The notes under the pieces: model-generated
What the model was told of the DNA's origin: nothing
Database searches by the model: none
The model's input: the letters and a program-made list of their open reading frames with translations, nothing else
Part shown: positions 51,741-61,227 of the stretch, piece after piece
Layout of the letters: every line of letters starts with the position of its first letter
How positions within the stretch are numbered: the stretch's first letter is position 1
Position numbers and translations under genes: made by a program
Assembly: GCA_963663615.1 (NCBI GenBank)
Contig: OY760517.1
Coordinates: 2,666,001-2,730,000, forward strand
DNA: 64,000 bases
Direction: 5' to 3'
Origin: G963663615 sp963663615
GTDB taxonomy: Bacteria > Bacteroidota > Ignavibacteria > Ignavibacteriales > Melioribacteraceae

Positions 51741-53099
51741 ATGTTTATTGATACACATGCACATCTATTTTACGAAAACTTTGATGACGATGTAGATGAA
51801 GTTATACAGCGTGCAATTGATGCAGGTGTTGAATATATGATTATTCCGGGTACCGATTTGCCAACCTCAAGACAAGCTCTTGAACTCGCAAGAAAATATG
51901 ATAATATTTTCGCAACTGCCGGCATACACCCACATGATTCAGCCAAGCTGGAAAAAGGTTGGGAAAAAGAGCTTGAAAAATTACTTGATGAACCAAAAGT
52001 TGTAGCTGTGGGTGAAATTGGTCTTGACTATTATTATGATTTCTCTCCTGCTGAAACCCAAATTGAAGTTTTCAGGAAACAACTTGATATTGCTGTAGCC
52101 AGAAACTTACCTGTTGTTATACACAACCGCGACTCGAGTGAAGACCTTATGAAAATTATTCGTGAGTATAAGGATACTCGGCTTAAAGCACAGTTTCATT
52201 GTTTTGCTGGCGATGAGCAAGAAGCACGTGAGCTTATTTCGTACGGTCATCTCATTTCCTTTACAGGAAATATTACTTTCAAAAGCAGAGATAAGCTAAG
52301 AGAAATTGTTTCCTCTATTGATGTTGAAAACCTGATGCTGGAAACTGATTCGCCATTTATGACACCCGTTCCTCATCGCGGAAAACGTAATGAGCCTGCA
52401 CATGTTGCTCTTGTTGCAAAACAGCTTTCCGAAATTTATCATCTTTCAGTTGAAGATATAGCCCGAACTACTTCGTATAATGTATTCAGGTTATTTGGTA
52501 TTGGCAGTAATCCCGAACTAAAAAAAACTTATAAAATAAGAAACTCCCTTTATGTTAATGTTACTAACCGTTGCAACGCCGATTGTGTATTTTGTGACCG
52601 CAAAGGTGAGGCAAACATAAAAGGATATAATCTTAAAATGAGCAAAAAGGAAGAACCTTCCGCGCAGGAATATATTTCTGAGATTAAAGACCCTACTCAA
52701 TACGATGAAATTGTTTTTTGCGGTTATGGTGAACCTACAATAAGATGGGAAGTTGTGAAGGAAGTTGCACAATGGGTAAAAGAAAATGGTGGCAAAACTC
52801 GTATGAACACTAATGGTCATGGTAATGTAATAAATAAAAGAGACATTACTCCTGATCTCGAAAATCTGCTCGATACGGTTTCAGTTAGCCTTAATTCTGT
52901 TTCGCCAAAACAGTATAGCGAATTGATGCAACTACCGGAACACTATCATCAGGATATGATTGACTTTGCGAAAAGTGCAAGCAAATACACAAATGTCGTA
53001 ATGTCAATTGTTGGAATGGATAATATAGATACTGAAAAAGCAAAAAAATTCGTTTCGGAAGATTTGGGACTTGAATTTAGAGAAAGGGTATATTTTTAG
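51741..53099 (+). CDS. TatD-family nuclease fused to a radical SAM domain
   Basis: A 452-residue two-domain protein. Residues 1-255 are TatD metallo-hydrolase: FIDTHAHL metal motif, AGIHPHD, VGEIGLDYYYD, VVIHNRDS, QFHCFAG and LETDSPFMTP. Residues 268-452 are a radical SAM domain: YVNVTNRCNADCVFCDRKG carries the CX3CX2C iron-sulfur motif, and EIVFCGYGEPT is the SAM-contact GxGEPT block. This matches the 'TatD-linked radical SAM' family, here fused in one chain. The SAM domain lacks obvious auxiliary clusters. The start follows AATGGAGAT. The next gene is 9 bases on. The role is unknown; nucleic-acid repair or modification is possible. Confidence 0.9.
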   Translation: MFIDTHAHLFYENFDDDVDEVIQRAIDAGVEYMIIPGTDLPTSRQALELARKYDNIFATAGIHPHDSAKLEKGWEKELEKLLDEPKVVAVGEIGLDYYYDFSPAETQIEVFRKQLDIAVARNLPVVIHNRDSSEDLMKIIREYKDTRLKAQFHCFAGDEQEARELISYGHLISFTGNITFKSRDKLREIVSSIDVENLMLETDSPFMTPVPHRGKRNEPAHVALVAKQLSEIYHLSVEDIARTTSYNVFRLFGIGSNPELKKTYKIRNSLYVNVTNRCNADCVFCDRKGEANIKGYNLKMSKKEEPSAQEYISEIKDPTQYDEIVFCGYGEPTIRWEVVKEVAQWVKENGGKTRMNTNGHGNVINKRDITPDLENLLDTVSVSLNSVSPKQYSELMQLPEHYHQDMIDFAKSASKYTNVVMSIVGMDNIDTEKAKKFVSEDLGLEFRERVYF

Positions 53100-53108
53100 G
53101 AGCTTATA

Positions 53109-54521
53109 ATGTATAGAACAATTCTTTTTGTCGTACTATTTTCAACTCTTCTTGTTGCACAAAAGAATGATTTTTACAAGGAACTCGATAGAATTACAAA
53201 TATGAATTATTTTGATGCAGCATCTATATCCATAGTTGTTACCGATCTGGATAACGATACTGTTATTTTCAGTAAAGATGCAAAAAAGTTAATGCATCCT
53301 GCATCGAATATGAAGGTTATTACCTCGGCAGCAGCATTAATTTTCCTTGGTCCGGATTATTTATTCAAAACTATGATGCTACCTGATGGAGCAATAAGAA
53401 ACGGAGTTTTTACCGGTAAGGTATATATTCTTGGTGGTCTGGACCCCGATTTTACACAAAAGGATTATGCTACTTTTATTGAGTGGTTCAAGGAGAAAGG
53501 TGTATCGTCAATAAATGCAGAGTTTATTGCCGATACTACTAATCAGGATTCCCTTCTGTGGGGTAATGGCTGGATGTGGGATGATGATCCGTTTTTTGAT
53601 TTTCCATACATGACCTCGCTTGTTTGTAATGATAATGGATTTACCCTTTACTACGAGCCTGGTGAAATTGGAATGCCGGTAAATTATTCCCTGAACTACA
53701 ACTCACCACAGTTTAGTATCATTAATAATTCAGTGACAGTAGCCGAGGATACTTCCGATTTAAGCTTTCGCCGAAACCTGTTTAGCAAAACTGACAACAG
53801 ATTCAGGATTGAAGGTCTTCATTCAATTGATGAAAAACCGGATAGTATTAAATTAAGCTTAAAAGTACCCGACATAAACGCACTTGAGCTTTTTGCACAG
53901 GAATTGCGAAATAATGGTATTTCCGTGCAGGCAAGCTACTCAAGAGGTATCTGTAAATCAGGTAAAACAGATACTGTTTTGTTTACCAGAAAACTTGCTG
54001 ATGTTCTTCCAAACCTTAACAAGGAATCGGATAACCTGAGTGCTGAGATGCTTTTGCGTGTGATGGGCAAAGAACTTGACGGAAACAAACCATTTGCAAA
54101 AAGCGGTATTAAATCATTAGATAAACTTGCCGAACTTGTTGGCATATCCCCGGATAATTTAAGAATGGTGGATGGTTCGGGAGTTTCGCATTACAATTTG
54201 GTTACTGCTGATTTTTTATCTCGTATAGTAACCTATCTTTATCAAAAACGTCCCGATCTTTATCCGGTATTCTTTAACTCATTGCCAGTTTCCGGTGTTG
54301 ATGGTACTCTTGAAAAGAGAATGCTTTCGGGAGCAGCTAATAAAAGTATATTTGCAAAAACCGGAACATTGAGTGGTGTTAGCACCCTTTCTGGTTACGC
54401 CAAAACTACTACTGGAACGAATATATCTTTCTCAATATTTATCCAGAATTTTGTTGGTAAAACTTCAATTGCCAGATATTATCAGGATAAAATTTGTGAA
54501 TTAATTTGTAAATACTTGTAG
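53109..54521 (+). CDS. dacB: D-alanyl-D-alanine carboxypeptidase/endopeptidase (PBP4, S13)
   Basis: A 470-residue periplasmic peptidoglycan hydrolase. The signal peptide (1-18, ending TLLVAQ) is followed by the serine peptidase with SXXK in HPASNMKVITSAAAL (about residue 66), SXN in ESDNLSAEML (about 307) and KTG in FAKTGTLSGVSTLSGY (about 417). A long insert between the first two motifs is typical of PBP4. It cleaves D-Ala and cross-links, trimming the wall. It starts 9 bases after the TatD/rSAM gene and ends 6 bases before prmA, so these form one operon. Confidence 0.94.
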   Translation: MYRTILFVVLFSTLLVAQKNDFYKELDRITNMNYFDAASISIVVTDLDNDTVIFSKDAKKLMHPASNMKVITSAAALIFLGPDYLFKTMMLPDGAIRNGVFTGKVYILGGLDPDFTQKDYATFIEWFKEKGVSSINAEFIADTTNQDSLLWGNGWMWDDDPFFDFPYMTSLVCNDNGFTLYYEPGEIGMPVNYSLNYNSPQFSIINNSVTVAEDTSDLSFRRNLFSKTDNRFRIEGLHSIDEKPDSIKLSLKVPDINALELFAQELRNNGISVQASYSRGICKSGKTDTVLFTRKLADVLPNLNKESDNLSAEMLLRVMGKELDGNKPFAKSGIKSLDKLAELVGISPDNLRMVDGSGVSHYNLVTADFLSRIVTYLYQKRPDLYPVFFNSLPVSGVDGTLEKRMLSGAANKSIFAKTGTLSGVSTLSGYAKTTTGTNISFSIFIQNFVGKTSIARYYQDKICELICKYL

Positions 54522-54527
54522 GAAAAA

Positions 54528-55382
54528 ATGAAAGAATATAAAAAGATAAAATTGTTTTTAACCGAAGCCAATACCGATTTGATATCGGGTGCATTATGGG
54601 AACTGAATATTGGTGGCATTACTGAAGAAACCAATTACCTCGAAGTGTTTTACAATGCCGAGGATAAAACAATTCCGCAAAAAGTTGAAGAACTTTGCAA
54701 ACTGCTTGGTGAAGAAAACCTGCTTACAGACTTCCGTATTGAACTGGATAATGTTGAAAACAAAAACTGGAATGAGGAGTGGGAGAAAAATCTTCAGGTA
54801 ATTAAGCCTGCTGAAAAAATTGTTATTAAACCTTCCAATAAAACTTATGATGAGCAAGAAGGTGATCTTGTAATAACTATTGATCCTAAAATGTCGTTCG
54901 GCACCGGTAACCATGCAACAACTCAAATAATGGTAACGTTGCTTGAAAAATATTACAGTAATCAAAAAACTGTTTTGGACCTTGGTACCGGAACAGGATT
55001 ACTTGCTATTGCATCAATTAAACTTGGTGCTGAAAAAGCTTTAGCTACCGATATTGATGAATGGAGCATACTAAATAGTAAGGAAAATATTGCACTAAAT
55101 AATGTTGAAAACATGGTGCAGATATTGGAAGCAGAGACATCCGATTTGCCTGAGGATAAATACGATTTTGTATTAGCCAATATTAATACAAATGTATTAA
55201 GAGAAATTGCAAAAGATATAAGCATAAGAATAAAAGATAATGGATACCTTATACTTTCAGGATTGCTTAGTATTGATAAGGCAGAGTTAACCGAATTATA
55301 TGATGATGCCGGTTTTGAATTTACTGAAGCAATGAATTTAACCGAATGGTCAGGATTGGTACTAAAGAAAAAGCCTCGCTAA
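54528..55382 (+). CDS. prmA: Ribosomal protein L11 methyltransferase
   Basis: A 284-residue SAM-dependent enzyme that trimethylates ribosomal protein L11. The N-terminal substrate-binding domain (1-100) is followed by the Rossmann core: DPKMSFGTGNHATT (about 122-135), VLDLGTGTGLLAIA (motif I), ATDIDEWSI and FVLANINTNVLREI. The ending ILSGLL ... WSGLVLKKK is diagnostic. ATG at 54528 follows TAGGAAAA. It is the last gene of the operon with TatD/rSAM and dacB. Confidence 0.95.
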   Translation: MKEYKKIKLFLTEANTDLISGALWELNIGGITEETNYLEVFYNAEDKTIPQKVEELCKLLGEENLLTDFRIELDNVENKNWNEEWEKNLQVIKPAEKIVIKPSNKTYDEQEGDLVITIDPKMSFGTGNHATTQIMVTLLEKYYSNQKTVLDLGTGTGLLAIASIKLGAEKALATDIDEWSILNSKENIALNNVENMVQILEAETSDLPEDKYDFVLANINTNVLREIAKDISIRIKDNGYLILSGLLSIDKAELTELYDDAGFEFTEAMNLTEWSGLVLKKKPR

Positions 55383-55392
55383 ACGAGGCTTT
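55370..55392. terminator. Terminator between convergent prmA and marR
   Basis: AAAGCCTCG (55370-55378) pairs with CGAGGCTTT (55384-55392), loop of 5, overlapping the end of prmA. A-rich flanks on the left supply T-rich tails on the minus strand. Confidence 0.75.
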
Positions 55393-55395
55393 AAT

Positions 55396-55809
55396 CTAGT
55401 TAAGTTTACCAAGTAATCTCATCAACTCTTCACGTTCCTTTTCATCAAAAATCTTAAAGACACCAGAAAGGTTATCTGAATAATTCGGATAAATCTCACT
55501 CATTTTAGTTTTGCCCTTGTCAGTCAACTCGGCTGTGATAATTCTTCTGTCCTCTTTAGAGTGCACCCTCTGTACTAAATTCTCTTTTTCGAGGTTATCA
55601 ACAACACAAGTAATGTTTGCACCTGTAACCATTAATTCTTCGCTAATTCTTTTAAGCGGAAGTGGTCCAGCAGAATTGAGTACCTCAAGTACTCCGAATT
55701 GTGGTGCTGTTAAGGAATGCCTTGCCATTTCTTTCATATGTGCCTTACGCACAGTATCATAAGCTTTTGAAAGCTTTGTCCAAAGTTCCAATGGCGCTTT
55801 TTCGTTCAT
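55396..55809 (-). CDS. MarR-family transcriptional regulator
   Basis: From ATG 55809 (GGAGAG 4 bases upstream; the ATG at 55821 lacks a site) the product is 137 residues. It is a winged-helix dimer: the recognition-helix region is VTGANITCVVDNLEKENLV and the wing is RVHSKEDRRI. The family represses transcription and responds to small molecules or oxidants, and the two cysteines here are not in a known redox pattern. It faces away from the men cluster across a 600-base gap, so regulation of men is possible but unproven. Confidence 0.9.
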   Translation of the reverse strand: MNEKAPLELWTKLSKAYDTVRKAHMKEMARHSLTAPQFGVLEVLNSAGPLPLKRISEELMVTGANITCVVDNLEKENLVQRVHSKEDRRIITAELTDKGKTKMSEIYPNYSDNLSGVFKIFDEKEREELMRLLGKLN

Positions 55810-56410
55810 ATCACTCTCCATACTACATATACGATATTTGTAAACTGTAAAATTTTATTAGTTAACCATAAAAGCTGTCAAGTCATGCAATCATTTAATT
55901 AGTAACATAAATAATGCCATGATTTATTTTTAAGTATTTTTATGGTTTAAGCTGTGTTTATACTTTAGGTCTCACCAATTCGAATAAAAATACTGACGAA
56001 AAGCCAATATTTTAATCCTGTAATTTAACTATTTTTTACATATAATAGTTAATAATAGCCTCAAGTCTGGAAAATAAAGTTAAAACTGTTTAATTTCAAT
56101 CACTTACGTTATATAATTCAGCCATCTTACATATTAACTTTAAAATATAAACGTAATATTAAATAAAATAGTCACGATAAAATTAATAATTTACGAGGTT
56201 ATTTCAAATCCAATAAATATTAAACTTTATATTTATTGATTATTTTTTTTACAAACGAGAAAAATCTTACATATTTACCGGTAAATATTTCATATTCAGA
56301 AAAACTGTTAGTTAAATATTATTATTTCGTATTAGCAAAATTTACCACCTTTCACTAAATTTGAATCTTTATTAGCGTCATGTTTTTTATTGAAGATAAA
56401 ACCGGATTTT
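55810..56410. other. Long AT-rich intergenic region between marR and menF
   Basis: About 600 bases of very AT-rich sequence without a credible gene. It must hold the promoters of marR (minus) and the men cluster (plus). A perfect 18-bp palindrome at 56271-56288 is the only clear element. Numerous TAATATTT-like repeats may simply reflect base composition. Confidence 0.6.
56248..56288 (+). promoter_or_regulatory. Candidate men promoter with overlapping palindromic operator
   Basis: TTTACA (56248-56253), 18 bases, then TATTTA (56272-56277). The -10-like box lies inside the perfect palindrome ATATTTACCGGTAAATAT (56271-56288), an arrangement suited to repression. It is 122 bases before the menF start. 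The regulator is unknown; the neighbouring MarR protein is one candidate. Confidence 0.4.
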
Positions 56411-57805
56411 ATGCAAAGCCTACTTAGTAATGAGATAAAGAGATTTTTCGAGACGAATAGCACAACTGATTTTAACGACGACACTTTAATAAGTATTGGC
56501 GTTCCTGTTAAATTACATGCTAGAAACATTACAACAAACAATCCGCTAACCAATGTTACCTTCTCATGGTTCAAGCCCAACAAAGATATTTGGTATAAAT
56601 GTTTTGACTCCGTTTACAATATTAGAACCAATGGTGAAAACAGACTTGAAGATTCTCGTAACGAATCTGAAACATTACTAAGAAATGCAGTTTGTAACTT
56701 AACACAGCTTGGATTAGAAGATGTGCCACTAATAGTTGGTGGTATTAAGTTTTCCTATGGTACCAACAGCATAAACTGGAATAATTTTGCTGATTCCGAC
56801 TGGTTTGTGCCAAAATTTATTTTTTATACAAAAAAAGATGAATCTTTTATTATTTATAATTTCACCTTCAGAGATTACAAAAACGATAAATATAAAAATC
56901 ACCTAAAAGAGATTGGTAATTTCAGAACTAATAATTACCACCAGTCTGATTATCCCTCTTCTGATGCTTCTCAACCTGTAATTGAGAACGAAAAGTCCGA
57001 TTGGGTTAAAATGATAAATACAGCCCTGGATGAAATTAAAGAGAAGCATTACACAAAAGTTGTGCTTTCTCGTAAAGTTTCGCTCAATTTGAATATGAAA
57101 CCCGATTTGGATTGTTTACTAAGCAGACTTTCAACCAGATACCCCAATTGTTTTGTTTTTGCATTTCAGAGAGAAGATTCTGTTTTTCTGGGTGCCTCTC
57201 CCGAAAAACTCGCTACTATGGATGGTGAGTATATTGAGGTTGATGCCCTTGCAGGTTCCTTACCCCGATCAGAAGATGAAGACGAAGATTTGAAACTTGG
57301 TGAAAATCTGCTCAACGATAAAAAGAATTGTGCCGAACATAAGGCAGTTGTTGATTTTATTCTGGAATCGCTTCAAAAGTTTGCTACAAATGTTGAGTAT
57401 AAAAAGAAACCTGTGCTTAGAAAACTTGCAAATATTCAGCATTTGTGGACTCCAATGCGTGCACGTGCAAAAGATGGAATCAATATGTTTGAGCTAATAA
57501 AATCACTTCACCCTACTCCAGCGATATGTGGGTCTCCCTGGGAAATAGCCCGTAACCGCATTATTGAGTTCGAAAATTTTGATAGAGGCATGTTTACCGG
57601 AGTGGTTGGTTGGTTTAACCAAAACAACGTGGCAGAGTTTGCTGTATCAATCAGGTGTGGTTTGCTTAAAGATAATCAAATTCATGCTTTCGCAGGTTGT
57701 GGCATTGTTGATGGTTCCGAACCAATTAGCGAATTTGAAGAAACAAATATTAAACTAAAACCAGTAACCTCTCTTTTTCAAGATGAAAAAATCTGTCAAT
57801 CGTAA
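56411..57805 (+). CDS. menF: Isochorismate synthase
   Basis: Converts chorismate to isochorismate, the entry step of menaquinone synthesis. From ATG 56411 the product is 464 residues (an in-frame TTG at 56390 is less likely). The chorismate-binding core covers about 205-460: VVLSRKVSL, VFLGASPEKLA, EVDALAGSLPRS, the HLWTPMRARAK region, HPTPAICGSP and FDRGMFTGVVGWF. Anthranilate and aminodeoxychorismate synthases share the fold, but the men context and the ALAGSLPRS sequence favour MenF. The last 23 bases overlap menD, the tightest coupling in the cluster. Confidence 0.95.
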   Translation: MQSLLSNEIKRFFETNSTTDFNDDTLISIGVPVKLHARNITTNNPLTNVTFSWFKPNKDIWYKCFDSVYNIRTNGENRLEDSRNESETLLRNAVCNLTQLGLEDVPLIVGGIKFSYGTNSINWNNFADSDWFVPKFIFYTKKDESFIIYNFTFRDYKNDKYKNHLKEIGNFRTNNYHQSDYPSSDASQPVIENEKSDWVKMINTALDEIKEKHYTKVVLSRKVSLNLNMKPDLDCLLSRLSTRYPNCFVFAFQREDSVFLGASPEKLATMDGEYIEVDALAGSLPRSEDEDEDLKLGENLLNDKKNCAEHKAVVDFILESLQKFATNVEYKKKPVLRKLANIQHLWTPMRARAKDGINMFELIKSLHPTPAICGSPWEIARNRIIEFENFDRGMFTGVVGWFNQNNVAEFAVSIRCGLLKDNQIHAFAGCGIVDGSEPISEFEETNIKLKPVTSLFQDEKICQS

Positions 57806-59486
57806 TGTTTTAGCTTCTCAATTGCTTCTTAGGCAGTTGGAGTTGTGCGGGATTAAATTTGCAAACATTTCTCCCGGCTCAAGAAGCACTCCATTAATTT
57901 TTGCTCTACATGAATCGGAAATCACAAAAAATGTGTTTATTGATGAAAGATCTTCCGCATATGCTGCTCTGGGTATGGCAAAATCAACCGGTATTCCGCC
58001 AATTATTATTACAACATCGGGCACTGCAGTAGCTAATCTTTATCCCGCAATTGTTGAAGCTTACATGGATAGAGTTCCACTTATTGTAATAACTGCCGAT
58101 AGACCCGAAAGGCTTTATAATTCAGGTGCGAACCAGACTATAAATCAGCAAGGCATTTTTAGTAACCATATTCGTAAATCGTACCATTTTGAGGTAACCG
58201 AACCTGTAGATTCATCTCTTCAGGAATTATCTTCTATTGCTCAAGATTCATGGTTAACCTCTACGAAAACTGATCCGGGTCCTGTACACATAAACATAAG
58301 TTTCGACAAGCCTTTTGAACCGGATAGCTTTACTGATGAAGTTGACTTTAACATTGCCGAATTACTAAAAAAAGTAAATAACAGAATCCAACCGGATAAT
58401 TACACTATTCCAAATAAAGTTTCTTCGAAACTAAACCATGGCAATACTATAATTTACGCAGGTGGCATAATTGATATTACTGCTGAAAGGAGTATAGTTA
58501 AACTATCCGAAACATTTGGACTACCATTACTTGTTGATGGTACTTCGCCCCTTAGACACAGAGCAAATATTTCAGGTAATCAGATAAATACATTCCCACT
58601 ATTTCTAAAGAAACCAGGCATAATTGACGAGCTACCTGTTAATAATGTAATATATTTTGGAACTGCACCTACCGGTTCAGCCATGCAAAAGTGGTTTGAA
58701 AAGATTAGTCCATTTATAATTCAGATTACCCCTTTTGGAGAATCGAAGGATCCTTCCCTTTCCCCCGGGATAATAGAAAGAACTGAAGCTGAGATATTTT
58801 GTAATAATATTATTAGTGCTAATAATACTAAACCGGCAAATTCCATTTTAGCCAAATGGCAGGAAATTGAGCAGAAAACAATAGCATCTACAAAATGTTA
58901 TCTGGAGCAAGCGAAATGGAATTTTGAAGGTAAACTGATCAATACAATATATAATCATTTACCTGATTATTTGGATATTGTAATTGGAAACAGTATGCCC
59001 GCTCGAGATGTTGATCTCTATACAGCTGGTAAAGAGTGCAACCTTCATTTTAACCGGGGTGCCAGTGGCATTGACGGACTTATTGCAACAACGTCCGGTA
59101 TTTGCATTGGTACTAAAAAACCGGTTGCCTTAATCCTTGGGGATGTATCATTTCTCTATGATTCAAATTCAATGTTATATATTAAACAGTTAAACTTGCC
59201 AATACTAATTTGTGTAATTAATAACAATGGTGGTAAAATATTCAATATGCTTCCGGTATCGAAATATAGCGAATTACTAACTCCATATTTTCATACACCA
59301 CCGAACATAAGTATTGAGCAACTTTGCAAACCATATACTGATAATTTCAAAAAAATAAATGCACAAAATGATTTGGAAAAAAGTTTAACTGAATGGAATG
59401 ATAATCCCGGATTTTGCGTATTGGAAATAGATACCTCTGATATAGATTCAACTGCAATCAGAAAGAATTTTAGAATAAGTTTTTAA
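57783..59486 (+). CDS. menD: 2-Succinyl-5-enolpyruvyl-6-hydroxy-3-cyclohexene-1-carboxylate synthase
   Basis: A 567-residue thiamine-diphosphate enzyme combining isochorismate with 2-oxoglutarate. The N-terminal Pyr domain has FANISPGSRSTPL and the ThDP glutamate in VFIDERSSAYAALGMAK. A central domain follows. The PP domain has LILGDVSFLYDSNSM and NNNGGKIFNMLP, the metal-binding GD...N(N) motif. VEAYMDRVPLIVITADRPE is a family signature. The length is standard. The start overlaps menF. Confidence 0.96.
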   Translation: MKKSVNRNVLASQLLLRQLELCGIKFANISPGSRSTPLIFALHESEITKNVFIDERSSAYAALGMAKSTGIPPIIITTSGTAVANLYPAIVEAYMDRVPLIVITADRPERLYNSGANQTINQQGIFSNHIRKSYHFEVTEPVDSSLQELSSIAQDSWLTSTKTDPGPVHINISFDKPFEPDSFTDEVDFNIAELLKKVNNRIQPDNYTIPNKVSSKLNHGNTIIYAGGIIDITAERSIVKLSETFGLPLLVDGTSPLRHRANISGNQINTFPLFLKKPGIIDELPVNNVIYFGTAPTGSAMQKWFEKISPFIIQITPFGESKDPSLSPGIIERTEAEIFCNNIISANNTKPANSILAKWQEIEQKTIASTKCYLEQAKWNFEGKLINTIYNHLPDYLDIVIGNSMPARDVDLYTAGKECNLHFNRGASGIDGLIATTSGICIGTKKPVALILGDVSFLYDSNSMLYIKQLNLPILICVINNNGGKIFNMLPVSKYSELLTPYFHTPPNISIEQLCKPYTDNFKKINAQNDLEKSLTEWNDNPGFCVLEIDTSDIDSTAIRKNFRISF

Positions 59487-59491
59487 TATAT

Positions 59492-60316
59492 ATGAAAATT
59501 AAATACTGTGGCTTCAACCTGAATGTTGAGATTCTCGGTAAAAATGATTCAATGGCACAAATACCTGTTATTTTTCTGCATGGTTTTACAGGTGCAGGAA
59601 GTGAATGGTATAGTACAGTTAAGAAACTACCCGAAAATTTTTACGCGGTACTACCGGACATAATAGGGCATGGTAATAGTGATAGTCCTGAAGAACAAAA
59701 ATATTATAACACCGAAGAGCTTGTTAACCAGTTGAGGCATTTAATTACACAACTTAAACTGGAAAAACCTGTTATTGCAGGCTACTCAATGGGTGGACGC
59801 CTGACTATAAGTTATGCTGTAAATTATCCCGATACTATTACTGCATTATTTCTGGAAAGTACAACACCCGGTATAATTGACCTGTCAGAAAGAGAAAAAA
59901 GAATAACAAGCGATCAAAAACTGGCTGAGTTAATAAATGCTAAAACCAAAGCTGAGTTTTTCAAGTTTTGGTACTCACAACCAATGTTCAAATCATTCCT
60001 TGCAAGAGTGAAAGATTTTAATACTTTTGTAAGATTAAAAACTTATAACAAAACAGGACTCTCGAACATATTACGCGGGTTTGGTACAGGGAAAATGGAT
60101 AACTGGTGGAATGATGTGCATCTTCTTTCCAATTTGCCCGTAAGGATTATTGTTGGAGAGAAAGACGACAAATTTCGTGATACCGGAATAAGACTTGGCA
60201 AGGAGTTACCCAACTCCGAATTTTCTATTGTTGAGGGTGCCGGACATAATATACACATTGAATTCAATGATTATTTCACTAAATTATTGAACAACTTTTT
60301 ATTAAATATTTGTTAA
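59492..60316 (+). CDS. menH: Alpha/beta hydrolase, probable SHCHC synthase
   Basis: A 274-residue alpha/beta hydrolase placed between menD and menB. It probably eliminates pyruvate to give 2-succinyl-6-hydroxy-2,4-cyclohexadiene-1-carboxylate. The oxyanion loop is FLHGFTGAGSEW, the nucleophile elbow is AGYSMGGRLT (Ser about residue 98), and the catalytic His is in EGAGHNIHIE near the end. The acid (Asp) is in GEKDDKF. Alpha/beta hydrolases are broad, so the assignment rests on position. It starts 5 bases after menD with no clear ribosome-binding site, suggesting coupling. Confidence 0.87.
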   Translation: MKIKYCGFNLNVEILGKNDSMAQIPVIFLHGFTGAGSEWYSTVKKLPENFYAVLPDIIGHGNSDSPEEQKYYNTEELVNQLRHLITQLKLEKPVIAGYSMGGRLTISYAVNYPDTITALFLESTTPGIIDLSEREKRITSDQKLAELINAKTKAEFFKFWYSQPMFKSFLARVKDFNTFVRLKTYNKTGLSNILRGFGTGKMDNWWNDVHLLSNLPVRIIVGEKDDKFRDTGIRLGKELPNSEFSIVEGAGHNIHIEFNDYFTKLLNNFLLNIC

Positions 60317-60335
60317 GACCAAAAACGGAAATTTT

Positions 60336-61169
60336 ATGACTGCAAATTGGCAAAAAGTAAAAGATTATTCTGATATCATTTATGAAAAATGGAATGGTAT
60401 TGCAAAAGTTACAATAAATAGACCTGAAAAAAGAAATGCATTCCGTCCTGAAACAGTGCATCAGATGTATGAGGCATTTATGGATGCACGAGAAGATAGC
60501 AGCATTGGTGTAGTTTTACTAACTGGTGCAGGTCCCGCTCCCGATGGTAAATATGCATTTTGTTCTGGTGGCGACCAGAAAATTAGAGGCGACCAGGGTT
60601 ATGTTGGTGGTGATGGTGTACCAAGACTTAATGTACTTGATTTGCAAAAGCTTATAAGAAGTATGCCCAAGGTAGTTATTGCTCTGGTTGCAGGCTATGC
60701 CATTGGTGGTGGACACGTACTGCATGTTGTTTGCGATTTAACAATTGCTGCCGATAATGCAATCTTTGGTCAGACTGGTCCTAAAGTGGGTAGCTTTGAT
60801 GGAGGTTTTGGGTCAAGTTATTTGGCAAGACTGGTAGGACAAAAAAAGGCAAGAGAAATTTGGTATCTTTGCCGTCAGTATAATGCTACTGAAGCTGAAA
60901 AAATGGGTTTGGTTAACACTGTTGTACCTATTGATAAACTTGAAGAGGAAGGTGTGCAGTGGGCATTGGAAATACTGGAAAAAAGTCCGCTTGCTATTCG
61001 TGTACTTAAATCTGCATTTAATGCTGAACTTGACGGACAAAATGGTATTCAGGAACTTGCGGGTAACGCTACACTGCTTTATTACATGAGTGAAGAAGCA
61101 CAGGAAGGTAAAAATGCTTATGTTGAAAAACGTAAACCTGACTTTAACAAGTTCGACCGTTTACCTTAA
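60336..61169 (+). CDS. menB: 1,4-Dihydroxy-2-naphthoyl-CoA synthase
   Basis: A 277-residue crotonase-fold enzyme closing the naphthalene ring from succinylbenzoyl-CoA. Signatures are RPEKRNAFRP, FCSGGDQKIRGDQGY (CoA-binding/oxyanion loop), VAGYAIGGGHVLHVVCDLTIAAD, FGQTGPKVGSFDGGFG and AREIWYLCRQYNA. The residues around GPKVGSFDGG are typical of MenB and distinguish it from other crotonases. GGAAATTTT precedes ATG. Confidence 0.97.
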   Translation: MTANWQKVKDYSDIIYEKWNGIAKVTINRPEKRNAFRPETVHQMYEAFMDAREDSSIGVVLLTGAGPAPDGKYAFCSGGDQKIRGDQGYVGGDGVPRLNVLDLQKLIRSMPKVVIALVAGYAIGGGHVLHVVCDLTIAADNAIFGQTGPKVGSFDGGFGSSYLARLVGQKKAREIWYLCRQYNATEAEKMGLVNTVVPIDKLEEEGVQWALEILEKSPLAIRVLKSAFNAELDGQNGIQELAGNATLLYYMSEEAQEGKNAYVEKRKPDFNKFDRLP

Positions 61170-61227
61170 TGCAATTAGAAAGAATACTTAATATTGTAAT
61201 TTATCCGGAAATAATCGATAATTGTTT

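Noticed and set aside
55822..56389. Hidden small gene or RNA in the marR-menF gap
   Set aside because: No frame with a start and ribosome-binding site, and no GC-rich structure other than the palindrome.
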